Assembly (NCBI GenBank): GCA_963921345.3
Contig: CAWUFE020000002.1
Coordinates: 682,001 to 746,000 of the forward strand
Length of the DNA stretch: 64,000 nt
Origin: Hoeflea_A sp963921345
GTDB lineage: Bacteria; Pseudomonadota; Alphaproteobacteria; Rhizobiales; Rhizobiaceae
Reading direction: 5' to 3'
The notes under the pieces: model-generated
What the model saw: only the letters and a program-made list of their open reading frames with translations
Database searches by the model: none
Told to the model about the DNA's origin: nothing
Part shown: positions 18,179 to 26,366 of the stretch, one piece after another
Layout of the letters: each line of letters starts with the position of its first letter
Position numbering within the stretch: position 1 is the first letter of the stretch
Position numbers and translations under genes: made by a program

Positions 18179-18290
18179 TCACGGCAATGGCGACCAAAGC
18201 GACAATCAAGACGTATTCAGCGACGATCGATCGGCATTGGGCCGGCGTGTCGTTGTGGTCATCGGGAACGCGTTTTCCGAAAATCATCAT
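18150..18290 (-). CDS. Orphan Flp-type pilin-like small membrane protein
   Basis: The 46-residue product (MMIFGKRVPDD...) ends with a hydrophobic helix preceded by EY: IVAEYVLIVALVAIAV, very like the Glu-Tyr cleavage and assembly motif of Flp/Fap type IVb pilins (typically IEYGLIAALIAV). GAGGG stands at good distance before the ATG at 18290. No tad/cpa assembly genes are in the window. It could be a true pilin used by a Tad system elsewhere, or a look-alike single-span protein. Its end overlaps the possible TTG start of the next gene. Confidence 0.4.
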   Translation of the reverse strand: MMIFGKRVPDDHNDTPAQCRSIVAEYVLIVALVAIAVIAGLGLLGS

Positions 18291-18715
18291 ACTGGCCCTC
18301 ATGGCTTCGCTCCGGGCGGCGAAACCGGTCGCCGCCGACAACGCGACCCATCGGATGAAAGACGCGCCGATGGCAGCAAAAAGACACAAACGGGTCGCCC
18401 GCGAAATCGCCGATACGTTTAGTCCGGCGGTGCATGACCACAGTTCACCTCCGCGCAATGAGCGATTATTAACCGGTCGTTAACGGCAGCGCCGGGCGCT
18501 TTGTTTTCTCCAGAAGCGGACAAGCGCCGCGGCAGCGATCCTCGGCGAATCAGCAACGAGATCTTCGCTCGGTGGGTTTGCCATTGCCGTATCCGAACGC
18601 AGCGACCGCGTTTTCCGGCGATTCAGGAAATGTATCTCTGACAGTAATCCGGCCGCCTTTCGGCGACCGGGTATGTGCGTTGGCCGTCGGGGCACCAGGC
18701 CCCGATACGGCGCGA
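18291..18715. other. Intergenic region, nothing recognised
   Basis: These 425 bases lie between the end of the RTX gene and the Flp-like gene. They probably hold the promoter of the Flp-like gene and the 3' untranslated end of the RTX message. Short frames on both strands lack ribosome sites and recognisable products. Confidence 0.4.
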
Positions 18716-21700
18716 TCAGGCGATCTCCGCGAACGGATCGGTGAACGGCTGGTACTTGTCGGCGTCCGCTCCGACGATGTCCGCGAAGGAGAACTGCGCA
18801 ACGCTGTCAAGACCGACCAGTTCCATGACCGCCTCCGGCACTCCGTCCGTTCCCGCCTCGTTGTAGTAGACCCTGAGCCAGCTTGCGCCCTTGGCCGCTT
18901 CGACAATGCCAAGCAGGTCCTCGGCATTGCCCCAGCTGCCATCAGCCTTGCCATCGCCGGCACTGCCGTTGGCGACGCCGTCGTCTGCCATGTCGGCAAG
19001 CGCGGCATCCACGTTTTCCTGATCGACATGGGCTCCCCACCGCAGATCGTGGTCCTCGAGAAGTGCTTCCTCGAAACTGCGAGCGTTGACGTAGTAGCGC
19101 AGATCGGCGTTCGAGTTGAAGGCCGAAGCCGCATTGGCATCGGCATCGTCGCGGTCGGCGGCGGTGTTCTGCTCCTCTCGATAATTCGTCGCCGAACCTT
19201 CAGCGTCGAGATTGCCATCGGTCTTGCGGAACCCGAGCTTGTCGCCTTCGGCCGAGTTGTATGCCTCGTTCCGGGCGTGGGTGTTCAGCAGGTCTCCGCC
19301 ACCGCCCTGGTTGAAGTCCATGACATAGACGACGCCCTCGACACCTCCATCCGCACCGTCGGTATCGGCGTCGCGCCCGGCAGCTTCGAACAGCCCCTGA
19401 TAGTCTTTCGGCAGTTGGTCGTTGTCGAAGCCGTCGACGGACCATTCCGCACCGAAGTCGCGGGCCGATGCGACGAAGACGTCCTGACCGGCCACGCTGG
19501 CGGGTTCGGAGACAACGGCGCCCGTCAGGTCGGCCGGGGTCGCGGCTTCGGCTTCTTCAGTCGACAGATGCAGCATTTTTTGGAGGGATCCCACCACCCT
19601 GCTGGCGGGACCTTCGACACAAAGGTTGCCATCTTCGTCCACCGTCATCCTGAAGCCGTCATTGAACAGTTTGTTGGATCCGGTATTGTTGAAGAAGTCG
19701 GCAATTGCGGTCGCCAGCGCTTTCAGCTCGCTTATGGTGTCGACGGCTCCGTCGATGACTCCGACGAAGTTTGCCGGATCATAGTTGTAGACCATGTTGC
19801 CAGGTCCGCCATCGTAGGTCAGCCCAAACCACAATTGCTGATTGCCGGAGAAGCCGCCTTCGAGGGCGAACTTGTGCACCGCCGGGCTCGCGGCCTTTAC
19901 TCCGGACAACTCCACGGATGGCGGATCCTGGGCGACCTTATAGATCTGCACTTTGTTGTCGACATTCGAAACCTGGAAATCCGAGCCGAGTGTATTGGTC
20001 AGTTCCTGAACGAACCGATCGACCACGTCGGCCAGGGTCTCCCCTTCGCGAACCACCAACTGGACCGTTTCCCTCGGGTCGTCGATATCGCCATCACCAT
20101 CGCGATCGACGCCGATCGTGTAGGTATCGCCGGCCTCGACCTTGTTGCCGTTGGCCGTCAGGTCAACGCTTACTGCACGGACCTCACAGTCGTAGTCGCC
20201 AACGAGTACGTCGGTGCCGGAACTTCCGGCGTCGAGGAAATCGTCGCCGCGGCCGCCAACCAGCAGGTCGTTGCCGGTGCCGCCGAACAGGTTGTCGTTG
20301 CCCTCGCCGCCGCAGAGCACATCGTTTCCGGCGCCGCCGAACAGGTCATCATCGCCGTCGCCGCCGAGCAGGATGTCGTTGCCGGCACCGCCGACCAGAA
20401 GGTCGTCGCCGGCATCGCCGGTGATCAGGTCGTTGCCGTCGCGGCCGAAGAGTGCATCGTTGCCGTCCTCACCGCGCAACTCGTCATCATCCGCGCCGCC
20501 ATCGATCAGGTCGTCACCGCCGGCACCAAAGATCAGGTCGTCGCCGCCATTACCGCGTATGACGTCGGCGCCGAGGCCGCTTCCGCCGTCTTCGACCGCC
20601 CTGCCGTCCGCCGAGCGATTTCCGGTCAGCCAGTCGTCGCCATCCCCCAGGATGGCTGTCACACCTTCAGCATCGACTTCCAACTCGCTGTTGATAGCGC
20701 CATCGCGTAGCCTCCAACTACCGCCGGTCCAGGCGCCTATGAATGGCGGCAGCGGAGTCGTCGCGGAAGCCATTCGCATGAAGCGCAGGTCCCTTGTGCT
20801 GCCAGCGCCATTGATCAGAGACAAATTGGTGGTGCTGCGGAACGGATTGGCGTCGTCACCGCCGACGTCGGGATCGTGCTCGCTCCGTCTCGACAGTATG
20901 CGCGTGATGCCCTCGTTGCCGTCGTCCGACAGAAGCAATGTCTGCAGCGAATTGTCCTGCGATCCGAGGTTGGAAACCGTGAAAAATCCATCGCTGTCCG
21001 GATCGCAATCGACGACTTTCAGGTGGAATGTCGATACGTTGTTCAGATTGAGGTTGTCCACATCCGGATGTTGTCCACCTCCGGAATCGATCTTGAAGGT
21101 TGTATCGACCCGCGTGCCGGCTGTTCGTGCGTTGATATAGAGATCGAAATCCGACGGCAGATCGCCATCATCTTCGCAACACTGGTCGATATTGATGATA
21201 AGGCCGGACTCGCCCAACCCGGTGGCCAGTTGGCCCTGATCCGTCGTCCCGCCTGAATCAGGCACATTTATCACTGAAAGATCCTCGGTCACACCGGCCC
21301 CGAGCACCAGTTCATCAAGAGCGCCGTCGAAAGCGGAGAGGTCGATTGCATCGTCGTCAGGCACATCCATGACGATAATGCGCTCGACATTGGTGACAGA
21401 CCCGATGCCGTCGAGGTCGGCCGCCGCGACAATGACCGTGTCGAACCCGTCTCCGCCGTCGATCGACACACCAGTCGTCCCATTGGAGAACGAACCCGTT
21501 CCGAACAAGAAGGTGCTGCTACCGGCGCCATCGCGAATTTCCAGGTTGAACCCGTCACCATCGCTGTCGGTCTCGGCTCCCGGCCCACCGAAGGCCAGGA
21601 ATACGTCTCCGCCGCCTGTAATGTTGACATTTTCCAACCCCAGCAGCCCCTCGCCCAGGCTTTCAAACTGCCCAGCAAAGAAATCGATCGCTGCCCTGTT

Positions 21701-22450
21701 GGCCGCAGCCGCAGCCGCACCGGCCGCATCGGTGGGACGCGAGTTGGTCAGATCACCGACCTCGATGTTCAATGTATGAGTGCTGCTTCCGGTCGGATCA
21801 CCACTTCCGGCCCCGTTGTTGATCGAGCCGACCACCGACGGTGTTCCCGTCGCCCGCAGTGTGATGGTACCGACCTGTTCGCCGCGATCGCTTTCGGATG
21901 GGTTTGTCCGGTCGGTGGCGTCTTCGCTGATGCGCAGCTCATTGATGCGAACCTCGTCGAGGTTGAAGACGATGGTGCCGTCGTCCTTGCCGTCGTTGTC
22001 CGAATCCTCGAACCGCTTGGACTGGGCATCGGAATCGATCACGACCCGCTCTGCCGTAACGTCGACGATGTCGACGGTCGGCCCCACGTCGCGCTCGTCA
22101 CCTGGCGTCCGTGTCCAGAACTCACGTTGCAGATCGGTGACCCAGGCGGAGCCCTGGCTTTGCTGGATCGTGACTTTGTCGATATTGCGCGAGTCAGTGG
22201 CCTCGAAGTAGAGCGCGGAGGAGTTTTCCGGGCCCAATACGGGCATTTCGAGCACAGGCGCGCAAATTTCATCGAAGGCTGGCCCTGGCTCTGCGGCATC
22301 GTAGTCGGCGTCGTCCCGATTGCTCAAAACCAGTTCCTCGATATTCACCAGTTCGACACCGGTTACATAGACGCGGTCGTTGTCTCTGTCGCCGCCGCCG
22401 TCCGACACGCCTTCGTAGGGGCCATCGACTTGGTCATCGCGGCGAATCAC
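18716..22450 (-). CDS. RTX-type surface/secreted protein, C-terminal part after a frameshift
   Basis: This 1244-codon frame encodes an acidic, Asp/Gly-rich protein. Residues about 597-755 form hemolysin-type calcium-binding nonapeptides (GGAGNDILLGGDGDD and similar), followed by about 480 residues with no evident family that probably contain the C-terminal type I secretion signal. The region before the repeats has beta-rich segments similar to those in bacterial adhesins. Its first in-frame start (GTG 22450) overlaps the stop of the upstream frame and has no ribosome site, while upstream of that start the frame already reads LDPGDRADGGAGYDK, a typical RTX-family lead-in. I therefore read it as the second half of the gene that begins at 23904. 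No type I exporter is adjacent. Confidence 0.7.
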   Translation of the reverse strand: MIRRDDQVDGPYEGVSDGGGDRDNDRVYVTGVELVNIEELVLSNRDDADYDAAEPGPAFDEICAPVLEMPVLGPENSSALYFEATDSRNIDKVTIQQSQGSAWVTDLQREFWTRTPGDERDVGPTVDIVDVTAERVVIDSDAQSKRFEDSDNDGKDDGTIVFNLDEVRINELRISEDATDRTNPSESDRGEQVGTITLRATGTPSVVGSINNGAGSGDPTGSSTHTLNIEVGDLTNSRPTDAAGAAAAAANRAAIDFFAGQFESLGEGLLGLENVNITGGGDVFLAFGGPGAETDSDGDGFNLEIRDGAGSSTFLFGTGSFSNGTTGVSIDGGDGFDTVIVAAADLDGIGSVTNVERIIVMDVPDDDAIDLSAFDGALDELVLGAGVTEDLSVINVPDSGGTTDQGQLATGLGESGLIINIDQCCEDDGDLPSDFDLYINARTAGTRVDTTFKIDSGGGQHPDVDNLNLNNVSTFHLKVVDCDPDSDGFFTVSNLGSQDNSLQTLLLSDDGNEGITRILSRRSEHDPDVGGDDANPFRSTTNLSLINGAGSTRDLRFMRMASATTPLPPFIGAWTGGSWRLRDGAINSELEVDAEGVTAILGDGDDWLTGNRSADGRAVEDGGSGLGADVIRGNGGDDLIFGAGGDDLIDGGADDDELRGEDGNDALFGRDGNDLITGDAGDDLLVGGAGNDILLGGDGDDDLFGGAGNDVLCGGEGNDNLFGGTGNDLLVGGRGDDFLDAGSSGTDVLVGDYDCEVRAVSVDLTANGNKVEAGDTYTIGVDRDGDGDIDDPRETVQLVVREGETLADVVDRFVQELTNTLGSDFQVSNVDNKVQIYKVAQDPPSVELSGVKAASPAVHKFALEGGFSGNQQLWFGLTYDGGPGNMVYNYDPANFVGVIDGAVDTISELKALATAIADFFNNTGSNKLFNDGFRMTVDEDGNLCVEGPASRVVGSLQKMLHLSTEEAEAATPADLTGAVVSEPASVAGQDVFVASARDFGAEWSVDGFDNDQLPKDYQGLFEAAGRDADTDGADGGVEGVVYVMDFNQGGGGDLLNTHARNEAYNSAEGDKLGFRKTDGNLDAEGSATNYREEQNTAADRDDADANAASAFNSNADLRYYVNARSFEEALLEDHDLRWGAHVDQENVDAALADMADDGVANGSAGDGKADGSWGNAEDLLGIVEAAKGASWLRVYYNEAGTDGVPEAVMELVGLDSVAQFSFADIVGADADKYQPFTDPFAEIA

Positions 22451-23904
22451 GACCGCCTTGTCATAGCCGGCTCCGCCATCCGCGCGATCGCCCGGGTCCA
22501 GTGTTCCGAAATTCCATACGAATCACCCGAGTTGCCGCGAAAGACATCGTCGCCGTCGGTACCCTGCAAATTGTCGGCCTCAAGGGTGAATACGAATGTC
22601 TCGCCGCTCTGGTCGACAGTCACCGCGATGGTCTCGGTGCGGGTATTTCCGCCCTTGTCCGTGACCTTGACCTCTAGCTCCACCACGACTTTGCCATCGA
22701 CCTGGCCATCCGCATCGTCGGCGCCGCCGTCTTGAAAGGCGGCCGCGCTGACCTTCGCCGGATCCACCAACACGAGCTTGCCGTCGATGACGGCAAACGC
22801 CCCGCCGGTCGGGTCGTCGACGATTTCGAATGTGTGCTCGTCGCCTTCGTCGGCGTCGACTGCCGAGAGCTCGGCGACTTCGGCACCCGCGCCGTCGGAT
22901 AGCGCCACTTCCGCTTCATCCGGCAGAATGTCCGTCGGCGTTTCGTCGAACAGCGGGTTGACCTCGATCGTGACCGTCTTCTCGAACGTATTGCCGCGCT
23001 TGTCGGTGACGCGCAGCACCACGGTGATTTCCGACACCCCGGCTTCGGCATCGATCAGCGACGGATCGGCGACCTGCAACTGCGTGCCGACCAGTTGCAG
23101 CGCACCCGGAACGGACTGGCTGATCAACTCGAACGTATGCGTTTCGCCGGGGTCCGTGCCGAGATCGGGGTCCTTCGCCGAGAGCTCGGCAACCACGGTC
23201 CCGGCCGTTCCGCCCTCGTCCTGCTCATCGATCTGGCTGGCGCTCAGCACGATGTCGGTCGGCCCCGAATTGTCGAGCTTGCCCTGGAACGGGTCGTTGC
23301 CCGGTATGTTGAAGTCCGGGTCGTCGCCCGTCTCCGGGCTGGCAATCTGCGCGGCGAGCTTCAGGATCGCATCGGCATCTTCATCGACCCTGCCCCGGAA
23401 CTCGACCGATTCGGTGAATTCGATGATCAACTGCTCGCGGGAAAGGCCGCCCGATTTGAGGACGTTCAGCCAAAAGTCGTAACCGCCCTGGTCGGCGGCC
23501 CGGCCCAGGATGTTCTGATAGAGTGCCGCCAGGAACGCTTCGTCGGTCGACCCGGCGCCATAGTTCGCAACGTATTCATCGGATTGAAGCCAGGAGCCGA
23601 TGGTCTTGACCAGTGCCTCATTATAGGAAAGGCCCGGATTGTCGGCCTGTACCTTTCTGAAGGCCTCGACCCAAAAGGTCAGACCGCCCGGGTCCGAGAC
23701 GCGGTCGAACACTGCCTGATAAATGCGCAGGACGGAGCGGACCTCGCCGGCCTGCAAAAGCAGTTCGGCGCAAAGGTCGTCCAGCGCCTGATCCCGGTCC
23801 GAGGCACCGTCGATCCGTGCGACCCAGGTCGCCTTCTCGGCATCGGTCGGCTGTTTGCGGAGAATTTCTGTAAAGTAAGCAATGACTGTATCAACGGTAG
23901 CCAC
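22447..23904 (-). CDS. DUF4214 and cadherin-like repeat protein, N-terminal part of the RTX gene
   Basis: The 485-codon frame starts at GTG 23904, with GAGGG eight bases upstream. Residues about 5-205 hold DUF4214-type repeats (VIAYFTEILRKQPTDAEKATW, then RVSDPGGLTFW and RAADQGGYDFW). Two or three cadherin/VCBS-like beta domains follow (VVAELSAKDPDLG, AEVAELSAVDADEG). The last sensible sequence is LQGTDGDDVFRGNSGDSYG; after that the frame runs into an unrelated tail and TGA, while the next frame continues the RTX protein. Together the halves would make a protein of about 1760 residues, a calcium-binding adhesin-like surface protein secreted by a type I system. I cannot tell whether the break is real or a base-call error. 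Confidence 0.72.
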   Translation of the reverse strand: MATVDTVIAYFTEILRKQPTDAEKATWVARIDGASDRDQALDDLCAELLLQAGEVRSVLRIYQAVFDRVSDPGGLTFWVEAFRKVQADNPGLSYNEALVKTIGSWLQSDEYVANYGAGSTDEAFLAALYQNILGRAADQGGYDFWLNVLKSGGLSREQLIIEFTESVEFRGRVDEDADAILKLAAQIASPETGDDPDFNIPGNDPFQGKLDNSGPTDIVLSASQIDEQDEGGTAGTVVAELSAKDPDLGTDPGETHTFELISQSVPGALQLVGTQLQVADPSLIDAEAGVSEITVVLRVTDKRGNTFEKTVTIEVNPLFDETPTDILPDEAEVALSDGAGAEVAELSAVDADEGDEHTFEIVDDPTGGAFAVIDGKLVLVDPAKVSAAAFQDGGADDADGQVDGKVVVELEVKVTDKGGNTRTETIAVTVDQSGETFVFTLEADNLQGTDGDDVFRGNSGDSYGISEHWTRAIARMAEPAMTRRS

Positions 23905-24420
23905 AATGAATCCCTCATAAGATCGTGGTTCCGCCGGTTGACCCGGCAGGATTCGATGCGCGTTCATCGGCCGCAAAAACGCGCACACACCTGCCCCCTA
24001 TGGTTGCGTCGTGTACAGTGAATCGAATACTCCGACCATCAACCAAGGATGCGTTGCTCATGAACCGCGGTTGGAATTGCCTCGGTTTATGGGAATTCGC
24101 GGCCTGATCGCAGTGGTGGGATGCGGAGAAACGGCGCAATCATGCAACCACAGCGCGCCGGAGGCTCATGTGGCTCGGTTTGTTTCCGTGTTGGTGATTC
24201 TGGGACGCTTCATCGCGGCGCCAGGCAAAAATCCAGCCCCTGCCATTGTCTCGTCCAGCTTCGTGCCTAATCACGAATTGTTCACTGGTGAAGCATTGGC
24301 AGGGATACCGTTCATGAACGACACTCCCGTCCACAGATCATTGATGGATTTCCGGGCTGCGCCAAATAGTGCATGATATAGCTGTGTTCGCCCCGAACTC
24401 GAAGCGACGGAGAGTAGTAT
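23905..24420. other. Intergenic region between divergent RTX gene and moxR operon
   Basis: These 516 bases separate two divergent transcription units and should contain both promoters. The DNA is noticeably less GC-rich than the genes. I see short frames on both strands but no convincing gene, terminator or RNA. Confidence 0.45.
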
Positions 24421-25437
24421 ATGGGCATCGTTGAAGGCACCACCCCGGCCATGGACGACGAGGAGGTGGTCGCCGCCGCGGAAACCGCATTGGCCGACAT
24501 CGCCGCGGTCCGCAAGGAAATCGGCAACGTCATTTTCGGCCAGCAGGATGTGGTGGAACAGACCATCCTCGCCGTGCTGTCGGGTGGACACGCGCTGCTG
24601 GTCGGCGTTCCCGGCCTGGCCAAGACCAAGCTGGTGGCGACGCTCGGAACGGTGCTCGGTCTCGACGACAATCGCATCCAGTTCACGCCCGACCTCATGC
24701 CCTCCGACATTCTCGGCTCCGAGGTGATGGACCAGAACGAGGAAGGGCGCCGCAGCTTCCGCTTCGTGCCGGGTCCGATCTTCACCCAGCTGCTGATGGC
24801 CGACGAGATCAACCGCGCCTCGCCGCGGACCCAGTCGGCGCTGCTGCAGGCGATGCAGGAATATCATGTGACCGTCGCCGGCGCTCGCCATGACCTGCCC
24901 GAACCGTTCCATGTGCTGGCCACCCAGAACCCGCTCGAACAGGAAGGCACCTACCCGCTTCCCGAAGCCCAGCTCGACCGCTTCCTGATGCAGGTCGATG
25001 TGCACTATCCGGAGATCGAAGCCGAACGGCGTGTCCTGCTGGAAACCACTGGCATCGAGGAGGCAAAGCCGCGGGCCGTGCTGACCGGTTCGCGACTGCA
25101 GGAAATCCAGGCGCTGGTTCGCCGCATGCCGGTCAGCGAAACCGTGGTCGACGCCATTCTGTCGCTGGTGCGCTCCGCCCGTCCCGGCACCGGCAACGAG
25201 GAAACCGACCGCAACGTCGCCTGGGGTCCGGGGCCGCGCGCCGGCCAGGCGATGATGCTGTGCGTGCGCGCCCGCGCGCTCTATGACGGCCGGCTCGCCC
25301 CGTCGGTGGACGATGTCCACGCGCTGGCGCAACCGATCCTGCAGCACCGCATGGCGCTGACTTTCGCCGCCCGCGCCGAGGGCATGCACATTCGCGACGT
25401 GATTGCCGGTCTCGTCGCAAAGGCCCGCGGAGAGTAG
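24421..25437 (+). CDS. MoxR-family AAA+ ATPase
   Basis: The 338-residue protein has the MoxR Walker A variant GVPGLAKTK near residue 62, Walker B LLMADEINRASPRTQSALL near 123, sensor 1 ATQNPLEQEGTYPLPEAQLDRF, and the C-terminal lid. MoxR ATPases act as chaperones that help assemble or activate partner complexes containing VWA proteins. The gene leads an operon with DUF58, BatA-like and a large membrane protein, all on the plus strand with overlaps or a five-base gap. The start at ATG 24421 gives a normal N-terminus. Confidence 0.92.
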   Translation: MGIVEGTTPAMDDEEVVAAAETALADIAAVRKEIGNVIFGQQDVVEQTILAVLSGGHALLVGVPGLAKTKLVATLGTVLGLDDNRIQFTPDLMPSDILGSEVMDQNEEGRRSFRFVPGPIFTQLLMADEINRASPRTQSALLQAMQEYHVTVAGARHDLPEPFHVLATQNPLEQEGTYPLPEAQLDRFLMQVDVHYPEIEAERRVLLETTGIEEAKPRAVLTGSRLQEIQALVRRMPVSETVVDAILSLVRSARPGTGNEETDRNVAWGPGPRAGQAMMLCVRARALYDGRLAPSVDDVHALAQPILQHRMALTFAARAEGMHIRDVIAGLVAKARGE

Positions 25438-25442
25438 ACCCG

Positions 25443-26366
25443 GTGGCGCCGCCGATCGGACAGGCCGCGGAGGCGGTCACCACACCGGCGGCCCTCGCCC
25501 GGGCGCGGCAGCGTGCCGCTTTCGTGCCGGACCTGCTGGTCGAATCCAACCGCGTCGCCAATACGGTGATCGCCGGCTGGCACGGCCGCCGCAAACGCGG
25601 CATCGGCGAGAATTTCTGGCAGTTCAGACCCTATGTCGACGGCGAGAGCCTGGCCCGCATCGACTGGCGCCGCTCGGCCCGCGACGACCATACCTATGTC
25701 CGCGACAACGAATGGGAAGCAGCCCACACCGTTTGGCTGTGGGCCGATTCCTCGCCGTCGATGCTGTTCAAGTCGACGTTGGCGCCGGTTTCCAAGCAAA
25801 GCCGGGCCATGGTCATCCTGTTGGCGCTGGCCGAAATCCTGGCGCGCTCGGGCGAACGCATCGCCTGCCCCGGCGTCATGGATCCCGTGGCCGCCCGCAA
25901 TGCCGCCGAACGCCTGGCCGCCGCCATCAGCCTGCAGAAGATGTCCGACACCTTTCCGGAGCTGTCGCTGATCGGCCGGCGCAGCGATCTGGTGCTGATT
26001 TCCGACTTCCTCGATCCCGCCGAGGACGTGATCGAGCGGCTGGCGCCGATAGCCCGGCGCGGCGTGCGCGGTCACGTGCTGGAAATCTGCGATCCGGTCG
26101 AGGAAACCTTTCCCTATAACGGGCGGACCGAGTTCATCGATCCCGAAAGCGGCGACAAGCTGACGGCCGGCCGCGCCGAGACGGTGCATGCCGACTACCG
26201 GCGGACCTATCTGGCGCGTCGCGAAGGCATTGCTGAAAACCTGCGTCGCCTCGGCTGGAATTTCATCACCCACCACACCGATCAGCCGGCTTCGACGGCG
26301 CTCGTCGCCCTGCACACGCTGATGTCGGGTGTGCCCGGCGGCGGCATCACGGGGGCCCACCGATGA
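25443..26366 (+). CDS. DUF58 domain protein (VWA-like partner of MoxR)
   Basis: The 307-residue protein has the DUF58 core: RRKRGIGENFWQFRPYVDGES, IDWRRSARDDHTYVRDNEWE and the metal-site-like WADSSPSM (D-x-S-x-S) typical of VWA folds. It starts with GTG at 25443, five bases after moxR. The MoxR-DUF58 pair is conserved in many bacteria and linked to envelope stress and periplasmic function; the exact role is not known. It overlaps the next gene by four bases. Confidence 0.88.
   Translation: MAPPIGQAAEAVTTPAALARARQRAAFVPDLLVESNRVANTVIAGWHGRRKRGIGENFWQFRPYVDGESLARIDWRRSARDDHTYVRDNEWEAAHTVWLWADSSPSMLFKSTLAPVSKQSRAMVILLALAEILARSGERIACPGVMDPVAARNAAERLAAAISLQKMSDTFPELSLIGRRSDLVLISDFLDPAEDVIERLAPIARRGVRGHVLEICDPVEETFPYNGRTEFIDPESGDKLTAGRAETVHADYRRTYLARREGIAENLRRLGWNFITHHTDQPASTALVALHTLMSGVPGGGITGAHR

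Noticed and set aside
15598..18715. Prophage or integrative element remnant
   Set aside because: No integrase, phage structural gene, tRNA target or flanking repeat was found; only unknown genes and altered composition.
20200..20640. Possible tandem DNA repeat or CRISPR-like array
   Set aside because: The periodicity of about 27 bases is explained by RTX nonapeptide codons; units vary and there are no conserved direct repeats with unique spacers.
18572..20710. A 712-codon plus-strand frame across the RTX repeat region with Val-Val-Ala-type periodic repeats
   Set aside because: The repeats are the reverse complement of the calcium-binding nonapeptide repeats; no independent coding signal.
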